Below the pieces are notes generated by a model. It worked only from the letters and a program-made list of their open reading frames with translations. It ran no database searches and had not been told where the DNA came from. The translations under genes were made by a program, and so were the position numbers. Of a stretch of 64,000 bases of DNA, positions 1-8,526 are shown piece by piece. Source of the DNA: Parabacteroides timonensis (GTDB lineage: Bacteria; Bacteroidota; Bacteroidia; Bacteroidales; Tannerellaceae). Numbering within the stretch: the stretch's first letter is position 1; every line of letters starts with the position of its first letter. The stretch is from contig NZ_LT669941.1 of the NCBI RefSeq assembly GCF_900128505.1, forward strand, positions 3,017,804 through 3,081,803, in the 5' to 3' direction.

Positions 1-3000
1 ATAGTAAGACTTTTCAGGATCTACATTTACAGCCAGTAAATACTGGTAGCAAGTGTTCAGTTCACCGTCAACATCTACACGGTTGATATAAGCAGTATCT
101 GCAAAAATAGCCGGATTTACCTTGAACTGATTTACATTATCAATGTTTAGGAAGCTCAAAGAATCATTTTCGACAACTGACTTTGCATCCAGTTTTTCAT
201 ACAATACCTGTGAATTGTTTTCGTCACGGAACAGCTTGATTGTATCTCCCCATGCAGCAGCAATTTTATGATATTCAGGAGCATCAGCTTTTTCAACGAC
301 CATCAGAGAGTTCTGATCTTCAGCATAGGTCAGCATATTCTTCAAAGAACCCTTGTCTGCACTGTTGGCAACAAATACTTTGTTATCATCCAATTGAGTT
401 GCGGCAGGAGTTGTTCCTGCTACTGCCGGAGCAATTCTTACGAAGTTATAAGTGTCATTCGGTTTCTTCTTCAGAGCGAAACGAGCAGCATCCTGATCTT
501 CGTTATCCTTGTTTTCAGGATCACAGAAATAGAATTCATAGCCTTTACCTGTTTTGTAATCAACAAATTCACGGTTAGAAGCATTCTGGAATGCATACGG
601 AAGGATAGCCAATGTATCTTTCAATGCATCATCACCTGAAGTTACGATCTTACCATCTTTCAATGTTGCAAATGTCGTGTAAATAAATACAGTATCAACT
701 TCTGTATATTCACCCTCATTATCCGCTTTCATTGCAAAACGCAGGTTCCATTTCTGAGCTTTTTCCTTTTCTGCAGTCATACCGATCTGATGGCTTGCTT
801 TGTCAGTATGGTTTTCAACGAAGTAAGCATTGTTATTTCCTTCGATAGCATGATACTGACCCAGATAGAAGTTTTCATTTCTCAATACATTTGCAGTTGT
901 CTGCATGTAACCGTCGAAGTTGATCTGACCTTTTGCAGCTGTTTTGTTCAAAGTTACAAGGTCATCATTGAATGCCGTATTATCAGATGTAACAATAAAC
1001 TTATCGCCATCTACTTCACGCAATTGCACATTTGCAATCTTAATGCCGCTTTCACGGTTCTGTAATGTGAAGGTATTATTATCCAAATCAGCAGCGATTA
1101 CAGCCCACTGTGCTTCCGGAGAAGACAATAATACTGTACTTGCAGGTACATAATCCGCAGCATTATCTGCCGGATCTGTTCCATCCTCATTAGTTACAGC
1201 CAAAACGCCTGCATACTTATACTCTTCGCTATTGTCTTTTGCATTTGCTCTTGTATCAGCATAAGAGAAATTCAAATACTGTCCTAACAAGTTCTTAACT
1301 CCATAGATATTGCTACCGCCTAGTTTGATATACGGCAACTTAGCATCAGTAGCGGTAGAAGTTGTCAGATAATATTTGTTATCATTGAACAAGATAGAAA
1401 CATTTCCTTTTCCTACTACAACTAATTTAGAGATAACATCAGGATTACCTTGAGCATACTGGAACTGGAATTCAGACAAGTACTGACTTGGTGCCTTATC
1501 GATTTCTTTCTGAGTCAACCACTTGAATTCACCGACAACATCACTACCTACAGTTCCTTTAGTATCCAATACTAATTTCTTAGCATTTTTACCTTGGTCT
1601 AGCTTTTCGTTATTCCACAATTCAACCGTAGTTGCAGCGTTGCTAGCACCTTTCGGATACATTTTTTGCTGCAGTACATCGACACTTTCAATCGTTTTAT
1701 CTTTGTTTTTGTCTTCATCGTACTTAACAGTCAGCTCGAAGCCCGGATTAAGGATGCTATTTAATTTAGCCTGTGTATGAACCAAAGCAAAAGATTCGTA
1801 GAAACCGATAACGGCAGTAGCTTCAGAACCATCCGTATTTGCATCTATCTGAATCATGTTACCACCTGCAGTCAAAGTAATACCTTGACCTGCATATGCT
1901 TCGTTTGCTTCAAATGAAGTTTCGCCACTAACAGTCCATTTATAAGGTTTATCATCTGTACCTTTAGCCAAGCTAGTGAAGCTATAGAAAACTTTTCCAT
2001 TCAGTTCTGTTTTTGCAACAGACCACAAGAAGTTTTTATAACCTTCAATATCACTTGCAGAAATACTTGCTTCAACAGTCGCAGTTGCACCAGCTTTCAA
2101 ATATTTGTTGGTACCCAATGTAACAACACAATAGCCGGAAGGAACTGATGTTGCCAGATTATAAGATCCTCCAACAATATTCTGGCTACCTGTTACAGCA
2201 ATAGTTGATGCCGGAGTAACAGTTGTATTTACACTTGCTGATGCATAAAGAGCAGTTCCAGCTAAGTTAGTAGAAGCAGTAGAAGTAATCGCATTACCTT
2301 TTACAGCAAAGTCAGAACCTGATTCAGCCAATGTGTAATCCACAGTACCAGCAGCTCTCGTAACTATATCAGCAACAGCCAATTGAGTCGCTTTTTCTTT
2401 TGCAGCAACAGCAGCAACAGAAACCAACTTTCCTTTTGCCCATATCCAAGATGCATTATAAGATTGTGCAGCAGTAGGAGCAGCTTTTAATGTTTTTACG
2501 ACTAATTTACCATCTTCAGATGCTACTGTCAGATAACCATCTTCTGTCTGGAAATAAACAGGAGCATTGTAAGTTTTAGACGCATCAAATGCATCCAAAA
2601 CAACTTCACCGTTGTCACTTACATTCAAATCAAAGCCGGGAAGGGCATTTTCATTGTTTGAAGCGTAAACACCGAAGTCGACAACAACACCTGTTGCATC
2701 AAGAGAACACTGAGAAGCTTCAATCTTTAAGTACAACTGACCTGTAATATCAGTATTGTTGCTAAACTCATCAACATTTGCCAACTTTAGCTTACCATCG
2801 CCTTCGATAGTAAACAAAACAGGTAAAGAATTCTCAATAGGACTGGCTGACAAAGTCAAAACCTTACCACCAGCTGCTGAGCTTTCACCATTTACAGCAT
2901 AAAAAATCTTACCATCTGCAGTCTGTAATTTATACTTACCTCCGTCCGCTTCCACTAATTTCCAAACAGGAGATTCTGCAGTTACAGCATCTTTATCAGC

Positions 3001-3191
3001 TTTGGCTGCTTTTCCATCAGCCCCTAACAACAAAGTGTACTCAGTACTACCATCGGCATTAATGCCCGTACCGACCAAATAAGAACCACCAGCTACTGGT
3101 GTTGAAACCTCAATCACCTTAGCATCCAGCGTCGTCCAAGCACCGGCTGCCAGAAGGACAGCCACTAACGTAGAAAACTTTTTGTTCATAA
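1..3191 (-). CDS. Giant secreted surface protein, N-terminal part only (DUF6383-type family)
   Basis: The gene starts at the ATG whose complement is 3189-3191 and stays open to the window edge, so about 1063 codons are visible and the C-terminus is missing. The first 23 residues (MNKKFSTLVAVLLAAGAWTT) form a signal peptide. The rest is Ala/Thr/Asp/Asn-rich, low in Cys, and made of repeated beta-type stretches of the kind 'GxxYLxxxxxGK', as in large Parabacteroides proteins that end in a DUF6383 domain. The composition resembles the 33255-36947 protein, which shows such a C-terminus. I infer an outer-surface or secreted protein of unknown ligand. No TAnnTTTG promoter lies just upstream on this strand; the nearest minus-strand candidates are the TACTTTTG boxes at 3666-3683. 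Family assignment is inference because the diagnostic C-terminus is outside the window. Confidence 0.7.
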
Positions 3192-3683
3192 TTTAAAATT
3201 TAATATTAATAATAGTGTTATAAAAACTCATTCACAGCCCCTTCTCGACGGGCTCGATAGTCCTAATGACTAGCTAAAACGATCGTTTTTTCTTGTCACT
3301 GTTTTCGAGGATTTTTGATTTGATAACAAAAAGTCGTTATTTCGTACTCGCTTTGCTATTCTGTTGATAAGAAAGAAGATAGGAATGAAAAAAAAATTGG
3401 AAGAAATGATTGGTATTTAAAAATGATGCAGTACCTTTGTGACGAGAAAAAACGATCCTTTTTTTTAGTCAGTCTTTTTTCGACCTCTCGCCTTGCTATT
3501 CATAGCTTGAATGGTTGTTCTAAATTTTTGTTAATAAACCCGATCCTTATGGCCTGTTTTCGAACGGATGCCTATCCGTCGAAGCTCCGGTAACTACCCG
3601 TTGAATGACCGGTAACTACCCATTTTCAACAGCATAAAGATAAGATACTATTATCAAAAAAGTATCAAAAGTATCAAAAGTAT
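3192..3683. other. 492-bp intergenic region with degenerate direct repeats
   Basis: No gene is convincing here. Two imperfect direct copies are visible: 3275-3364 and 3448-3502 share an AAAACGATC block followed by a T-run and a second block ending TTGCTATTC. CCGGTAACTACCC occurs twice (3587-3599 and 3609-3621). Next to the stop codon of the DUF3987 gene a 10-bp unit AAAGTATCAA is repeated in tandem (3659 to about 3683); read on the minus strand it creates two TACTTTTG boxes. A plus-strand TACCTTTG box lies at 3431-3438 with no plus-strand gene after it. Confidence 0.55.
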
Positions 3684-6041
3684 CTACCCCTTTCCCGAAG
3701 TAGCGATATCCTTACCCGACGCCGTTTTTTCGTAATAACCCGCTCCTAATGAAAGCAATAAGCCATACTCCTGCGCCTTTTTCAACATTCGGAAAACACT
3801 CGCACGGCTCAGTCGGCGGACACCGGCCTCGGCCAACAGCTCGGCGGTTTTAAACCTGTCAGGCATGCAGGCAAAAAGGTCGCGCAGGGCTGTGGGTACC
3901 TTAAAACGAATCTCGGTATCGCTATGTTTCATCGTCGTACTCACCAGGAGCGAATGACGCAGACAGACGGTTCCGATATGGAACGCTATTTCGAAGTCGT
4001 TGTCGGTAATGCTCCGGTGGCGTTCGTCGACACGCGCCTCCCCTTTGCGCAAGGCCGTCAGCACCATCGCGATACGGAAAATTATCAGGCGGTGACGCAA
4101 GACTACCGAAGTGACATCTTCGTTCCCGAATACGCGTACATTATAATATTCACGTTCGAAGTAGCGGTCGAGCCTTTTTCGCTGGCAGTCGGTGAAGCTC
4201 ACAAACGTTGGCGACTTCTCCAGGAATTCGGCTATTTCCAACATTCTCACCCCCAGGTCGTCAAAGTAGAAAGCATTCTGAAAAACATCATCGGAGGCCG
4301 TCAGTCCGCGGTAAACGCTACCCCCGGCGATCCGGTAGATCAGCAGGCGACTGTAAAGTCCGCTTTCGGTAGAGGGCACCAGCTGCGAGAACATGCCGGG
4401 CGTACCGGTGACAAACATTCCCAAACGCGGGGTTTCGGCTACGAAAGTCCCGTTGGTTTTCGAAGCACAGCTCACCCGTTCGTGGTGGAAAGCCTGGTTG
4501 AGAATATATCCGTAGCCACCAAAGTCCTGCGACATGGTGTTGTTGACAGACTCCAGTTCGGTTTCAAACAAGAGGGATGCGTAGGGAGCGTTCGCTTCCA
4601 GCTGCTCGATCAAACGTGCCGTAGTGGTATAGCCGCCTACATGGAGCTGCATCTGCTGTACGGGCTGGGGATTTTCAGGTGGATTTCCCGGCGTTTTCTT
4701 TACTTTCGACTGGCGTTGCTGCTGTTTGTAAAGCTCCCAGGCCTCTTTCTTCACCTTATATTCCTCCACTTTACGGAAGGAGTTGTCGAACACTCTCCGC
4801 TGCCAGGGCTTCACCAGTTTGTGCACCTGGCTGACACAACCTTTGCCGCTACCCGAGGGGCCGATCGCAAGGGTGTAGAACGGGGCATAACATACTTCTT
4901 TACGGAGCAGGCCTGTCACGCCCGGCAGTGCGGTGCTGGTCATGGTCAGCGCAGCGAGCAACATCAGGTCGTGTTCCGTATCGTCGGCGGCCGGCTTCAA
5001 TGTGTCCGCAAGGAGGTTCGGAAGGTCGGTCAAAAGGCTCTTTTCGAAGTGCGGAAAATCGCTATCTCCAGGTTCAAAATCAGGCCCTAAGGCAGACCCT
5101 TCGTCGGAAAGTCCCGGTTCGGGAATGGGGGTGAGATTTTTGAGACTTTTGATACTTTTTTTCGTCTCCTCCCCTGTCGACTGCCGGTAAGGATTGCTAC
5201 CGTGGGCGGAACGGTAACGGCGGTAAATGTCGGACACGGTGGTCAGGATCTTTTTTTCACTAAAGCCGGGGGTAACGTAGCGGTAGAGGCATTCGGCCAC
5301 TACTTCGCTTTCGCCGAAGCCGGCACTGTTGAGAGCCGAGGCCAGTTTCACCACATAGCTGTGGCGGCCACCGTCGGAGAAGGGGTTGCCGGTTTCAAAT
5401 TTGTCGATGTAGTTGGCCAGCGAACGTGGCTCAGGCTGTGAGAAAGCGGCCGCCTTTTCGGGGGCGACGGGGATGTTCACCACTTCGGATGCTTCCTTAT
5501 AAAAGGCCGACGGGTCGTAGCTTACGAAACAACCGCGGTTGGGGTCTTTGCCCGAAGGGTCTACCTTCACGCCCGGCAGGTCGGCTTCGAGCAGGCGGCT
5601 CACTACGTCGAAGGCCTGGGCGTGGTGTTCGAGATCGCTGTCTACCAGGACGAAGAGCTTTAGGCCCGTACCCGATGGGCTGATATGGCCGGCTTTCACA
5701 TACGGAAGTTCTTTGGCACGACCAAGCAGTTCCGAGGGGGATCCGGACACATGGTCGAGGTCGCCCACCACGCAGCCGGAGTAGTCTACCAAGTGTTCAC
5801 GTCGGCGCCCGCCTACCATCCGGCCGCCTGCTACCAACAGAGGCAGGTTCTTTTTACATGCCTTCGCTCCTTCCTGATTGCCGGCGGCTATCAGGGTGCG
5901 AACGTTTTCTACCGATCTCTTGTACTTACCGCTTACCACGTCGTCGAAATAGCCTCCGAGGGTGACCGGCGTGTAAGAGGTGGTGTCGAATGCTGTTCTG
6001 AACAGGGTACATTCGACGGTTTGATTCACTGAATCTCTCAT
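3684..6041 (-). CDS. BT4734/VirE-N-type and DUF3987 domain protein (accessory replication-type ATPase)
   Basis: The 785-aa product has an N-terminal half of the BT4734/BF3469 (VirE N-terminal) type: a VVGDLDHV segment, then SPSGTGLKLFVLVDSD, which recalls primase-polymerase folds. A PriCT-like helical stretch follows near residues 220-275. The C-terminal DUF3987 region carries a Walker A motif GPSGSGKG with K400. The family is widespread in Bacteroidales accessory regions; its biochemical role is not established. It is encoded 25 bp after a DUF4248 gene on the same strand, the usual partner. The HU-like protein and amidase often found with this pair are not next to it here. Base composition is clearly GC-richer than the flanking genes, which suggests transfer. 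Domain naming is fairly sure, function is not. Confidence 0.85.
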   Translation of the reverse strand: MRDSVNQTVECTLFRTAFDTTSYTPVTLGGYFDDVVSGKYKRSVENVRTLIAAGNQEGAKACKKNLPLLVAGGRMVGGRRREHLVDYSGCVVGDLDHVSGSPSELLGRAKELPYVKAGHISPSGTGLKLFVLVDSDLEHHAQAFDVVSRLLEADLPGVKVDPSGKDPNRGCFVSYDPSAFYKEASEVVNIPVAPEKAAAFSQPEPRSLANYIDKFETGNPFSDGGRHSYVVKLASALNSAGFGESEVVAECLYRYVTPGFSEKKILTTVSDIYRRYRSAHGSNPYRQSTGEETKKSIKSLKNLTPIPEPGLSDEGSALGPDFEPGDSDFPHFEKSLLTDLPNLLADTLKPAADDTEHDLMLLAALTMTSTALPGVTGLLRKEVCYAPFYTLAIGPSGSGKGCVSQVHKLVKPWQRRVFDNSFRKVEEYKVKKEAWELYKQQQRQSKVKKTPGNPPENPQPVQQMQLHVGGYTTTARLIEQLEANAPYASLLFETELESVNNTMSQDFGGYGYILNQAFHHERVSCASKTNGTFVAETPRLGMFVTGTPGMFSQLVPSTESGLYSRLLIYRIAGGSVYRGLTASDDVFQNAFYFDDLGVRMLEIAEFLEKSPTFVSFTDCQRKRLDRYFEREYYNVRVFGNEDVTSVVLRHRLIIFRIAMVLTALRKGEARVDERHRSITDNDFEIAFHIGTVCLRHSLLVSTTMKHSDTEIRFKVPTALRDLFACMPDRFKTAELLAEAGVRRLSRASVFRMLKKAQEYGLLLSLGAGYYEKTASGKDIATSGKG

Positions 6042-6066
6042 ACTAAGTCAATTAAAATTAATACTA

Positions 6067-6303
6067 TCAGGGTTCTCCCAAATGTTCGATCAATACGCCG
6101 ACTTGCTTCGGCGTGTAGAGTTTCTGGAACTTCACCCACCCGGCGGCTTCCAGTTTGGCCTTCAGTCCGCGCGAAGTACGTATCCATTCCCACATACGTT
6201 TATAGGCAATCACCGGTGTCTGGCCGGGAAAATACAACTGGGCGAATTCCGTTATCCCATACGCTCTCCTCCAGGGAGACAGTTCCGTTTTTTTATCTTC
6301 CAT
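6067..6303 (-). CDS. DUF4248 family small protein
   Basis: The 78-aa product contains the pattern typical of DUF4248: ITEFAQLYFP near residue 17, then a Trp-containing helix (RMWEWIRTS) and LEAAGWVKFQKLYTPKQV near the C-terminus. It looks like a compact, possibly DNA-binding protein with no signal peptide. It precedes the DUF3987 gene by 25 bp, and the two are probably cotranscribed. This pairing recurs in Bacteroides and Parabacteroides accessory regions. The function is unknown; the name is a family label only. Confidence 0.85.
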   Translation of the reverse strand: MEDKKTELSPWRRAYGITEFAQLYFPGQTPVIAYKRMWEWIRTSRGLKAKLEAAGWVKFQKLYTPKQVGVLIEHLGEP

Positions 6304-6531
6304 ACACTTCTATTATTTAATATATTAAGATATCACAAGATAGGAATTATATGAATACGTTGTTAGATTTAGGACAGATATTTATCAAATAAATATAACA
6401 TTATCATAACTTTACATAATCACGCTCACTGCTTTAAAAATCAAAAAATACGGAGGACAGACAAAATATCCTCTAAACGACAGATATTTACATTAACCCA
6501 TCAATCCGTTTTACTTGCACCGGCACAAAAT

Positions 6532-6690
6532 AAAAAAGGAACCATCCTTCACTGGATAGCTCCTTTTTTATGCCGGAAACAACCAATAAAAACATTCCGA
6601 CATACGTTTAATCATCTTATATGCTTACATAATTAGCAAAAGGTTTTGATATAGCGATTATACTAATAGTGTTACTTTCTTTTTACATTG
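6532..6690 (-). ncRNA. Candidate small transcript B (or short-peptide gene) with own promoter and terminator
   Basis: On the minus strand a TATCTTTG box (complement of 6691-6698) is followed by about 150 nt. The unit then ends in an intrinsic terminator whose stem GGAGCTATCC/GGATGGTTCC lies in 6532-6569 and is followed by a T-run. A 15-codon frame (complement of 6568-6615) encodes MIKRMSECFYWLFPA and stops at the foot of the hairpin. The neighbouring unit has the same architecture and also encodes FYWLF, with synonymous third-base differences. It may be an sRNA, a leader peptide or a small hydrophobic peptide gene; no experiment or search supports any one of these. Confidence 0.4.
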
Positions 6691-6698
6691 CAAAGATA
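6691..6698 (-). promoter_or_regulatory. Promoter -7 box of unit B
   Basis: The complement reads TATCTTTG, matching TAnnTTTG. A TTG lies about 21 bases further upstream. Confidence 0.5.
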
Positions 6699-6786
6699 GG
6701 GCTGTCCACAAGAGTACACAATACCTATAATTGAGTAAAAAGAGAGGCATCGGCTACCTATTCTGAGTTATATTCCTCTTTTAACC

Positions 6787-6957
6787 AAAAAAAGAGCCAT
6801 TCTTCACAGAATGACTCATCTTTATATATGAAAGGAATAACCAATAAAAAACTCCTTTCATTTGGGTATTTACCTTAAATAATAGGTGTACATAAAAATC
6901 AACAATTTCGGTTTCGGCCAGGACGATTATACTAATAGTAAAACTTAATTGATGATG
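6787..6957 (-). ncRNA. Candidate small transcript A (paralogue of unit B)
   Basis: A TACTTTTG box (complement of 6958-6965) starts the unit, and a hairpin at 6787-6823 (GAGTCATTCT/AGAATGGCTC, loop GTGA) with a T-run ends it. A 26-codon frame (complement of 6781-6861), starting MKGVFYWLF, runs through the terminator hairpin and ends SFFG. Both terminator loops share GTGA and both stems are related. This indicates that the two units are tandem duplicates. Confidence 0.4.
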
Positions 6958-6965
6958 CAAAAGTA
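6958..6965 (-). promoter_or_regulatory. Promoter -7 box of unit A
   Basis: The complement reads TACTTTTG, matching TAnnTTTG. It sits at the same relative place as the box of unit B. Confidence 0.5.
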
Positions 6966-7069
6966 AAGTCATATAAAAGTACCTGCAATACCTATATATA
7001 TGTAAAACTTACTTATCTCTAACTACTAATGGGGATTTTGCAGCATTTTTCCAGTAAAATACCATACAA

Positions 7070-7085
7070 TACCTACAAATAGGTA
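7070..7085. promoter_or_regulatory. Palindromic operator-like site upstream of the iron/heme operon
   Basis: TACCTACAAATAGGTA is a perfect 6+4+6 inverted repeat about 55 bp upstream of the -7 box at 7140. A similar ACCT-N8-AGGT arrangement lies at 6872-6887. Half-sites AATACCTA recur at 6720 and 6987, upstream of the two minus-strand promoters. The bound regulator is unknown. Confidence 0.4.
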
Positions 7086-7139
7086 ACAGCAGGTTATTTA
7101 TACCTACTATATGCGATTGTGCACACTTTTCAACCGCCC

Positions 7140-7147
7140 TAATTTTG
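7140..7147 (+). promoter_or_regulatory. Promoter -7 box of the porin/imelysin/di-heme operon
   Basis: TAATTTTG matches TAnnTTTG, with TTG at 7117-7119 as the -33 element. The start codon follows only about 20 bases later, so the leader is very short. Confidence 0.6.
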
Positions 7148-7166
7148 CCAAAAATTTCAAAAGGCA

Positions 7167-8507
7167 ATGAAAAGATTAACACATTTACTGGTTATCTCAT
7201 TATTAAGTTCTTCTGCAACAGCCTTTGCTGAAGGGAATGAAACAACAGAAACAAATGGATCTACAGCAGCCGAAAGATCCGCTGCTATTTACGCCGACGG
7301 GTACAAAAAATTCCGATTTGGTGGTTATGGAGAAATGGCTGCGAGCTATATGGATTACGACGTAAACAGACTTGGACCTTATGGCTCTTATAAAAAAGAC
7401 AGAGGTAGTGTCTCCATTCCTCGATTTGTTCTAGCATTCGATTACAAATTCTCATCTTCCTGGATTTTAGGTGCAGAAATTGAATTTGAAGCAGGAGGCA
7501 CAGGCGTTGCACGAGAAATAGAATGGTATGAAGAAAATGGAGAATACGAAACAGAAATAGAAAAAGGCGGTGAAGTAGCTTTGGAACAATTCCATATAAC
7601 TAAACTGATTCATCCATCTTTTAACATCCGTGCTGGTCATATGATCATTCCTGTCGGATTGACAAATGCGCACCATGAGCCAATCAACTTTTTTGGAGTT
7701 TATCGTCCGGAAGGGGAAACTACTATTTTACCTTCAACTTGGCATGAAACTGGTATCTCTTTTTTCGGTCAGTTTGGTAAATTCGATTACACTGCTATGA
7801 TGGTTGCAGGATTGGATGCAAATGGATTCGGTAGAGAAAACTGGATTGCATCAGGAAAACAGGGAGCTTTCGAATTAGATAATTTCAACAGTCCAGCTTT
7901 TGTTGGTCGCTTAAATTACTGGGGAGTAGAAGGCCTACGTCTTGGAGCCTCCATTTATTACAATGGAAAACCAACCCGTAATGCTTCTAAGCCAAATAAA
8001 AATTTAAATTCCAAAACAGGTAAATGGATCGATGCTCCGGTCACTATATTCACAGCTGATGCACAATACATCAGTCCGAACAGAAATTTAATAGCGCGTA
8101 CCAATTTTGTTTACGGTAATGTTCAAGAAAGTTTGGCTTTGACCAATATAAATAACAGATTGGCATCATCTACCGGATACCCAAGAACTCCAGTCGCTAA
8201 AGCAGCAGTTAGCTATGCTGGAGAAGTTGGTTATAATGTATGCTCTTTCTTCGGAGAAAAGGCTCCTCGTATTTATCCTTTTGTTCGTTACGAGTATTAT
8301 AACCCAATGGAAAAAACCGTAAAAGGAGTTACGGCAGATAAACGTTTGCAAGTGTCTGCATGGACGGCCGGTGTCAATTATTACGCTTTACCCAACTTAG
8401 TCGTAAAAGCTGATTATACCAATCGCAAAATTGGAGGAGGTAAATATAACAGTGAAAACATGGTATCTGTAGGTGTTGCTTACGTTACATGGATATTTAG
8501 TAAATAA
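7167..8507 (+). CDS. Outer-membrane beta-barrel porin heading the iron/heme operon
   Basis: The 446-aa product begins with a signal peptide (MKRLTHLLVISLLSSSATAFAEG). It continues as alternating amphipathic strands (FRFGGYGEMAASYMDY near residue 50; VALEQFHITKLIHPSFNIRAG in the middle) and ends in an aromatic residue close to the C-terminus, as outer-membrane barrels do. The segment 'GHMIIPVGLTNAHHEPINF' is typical of porins of the phosphate-selective/OprO-like superfamily in Bacteroidetes. It is the first gene of a run whose next members are imelysin and heme proteins, so it probably passes a metal, metal complex or small substrate. The substrate is not evident from sequence. An imelysin gene follows 19 bp downstream. 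Confidence 0.8.
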   Translation: MKRLTHLLVISLLSSSATAFAEGNETTETNGSTAAERSAAIYADGYKKFRFGGYGEMAASYMDYDVNRLGPYGSYKKDRGSVSIPRFVLAFDYKFSSSWILGAEIEFEAGGTGVAREIEWYEENGEYETEIEKGGEVALEQFHITKLIHPSFNIRAGHMIIPVGLTNAHHEPINFFGVYRPEGETTILPSTWHETGISFFGQFGKFDYTAMMVAGLDANGFGRENWIASGKQGAFELDNFNSPAFVGRLNYWGVEGLRLGASIYYNGKPTRNASKPNKNLNSKTGKWIDAPVTIFTADAQYISPNRNLIARTNFVYGNVQESLALTNINNRLASSTGYPRTPVAKAAVSYAGEVGYNVCSFFGEKAPRIYPFVRYEYYNPMEKTVKGVTADKRLQVSAWTAGVNYYALPNLVVKADYTNRKIGGGKYNSENMVSVGVAYVTWIFSK

Positions 8508-8526
8508 TTTAACACAATTAAATAAA

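Larger units (their letters stand above)
6304..7166. other. 863-bp regulatory intergenic region with tandem minus-strand transcription units
   Basis: This stretch holds two similar minus-strand units (described separately) and a third remnant nearest the porin gene. It also holds the plus-strand promoter of the iron/heme operon. The units share the 16-base block CGATTATACTAATAGT (6655-6670 and 6924-6939), a CCAATAAAAA block (6583-6592 and 6841-6850), a terminator hairpin, and AATACCTA boxes (6720, 6987, 7068). Confidence 0.6.

Noticed and set aside
240..1780. Several plus-strand frames of 70-120 codons
   Set aside because: All are antisense to the continuous reading frame of the giant secreted protein and show Cys/Ser-rich shadow composition.
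3924..5090. 388-codon plus-strand open frame
   Set aside because: It lies wholly antisense to the DUF3987 gene, which has clear domains. It has the Arg/His-rich composition of a shadow frame in GC-rich DNA.
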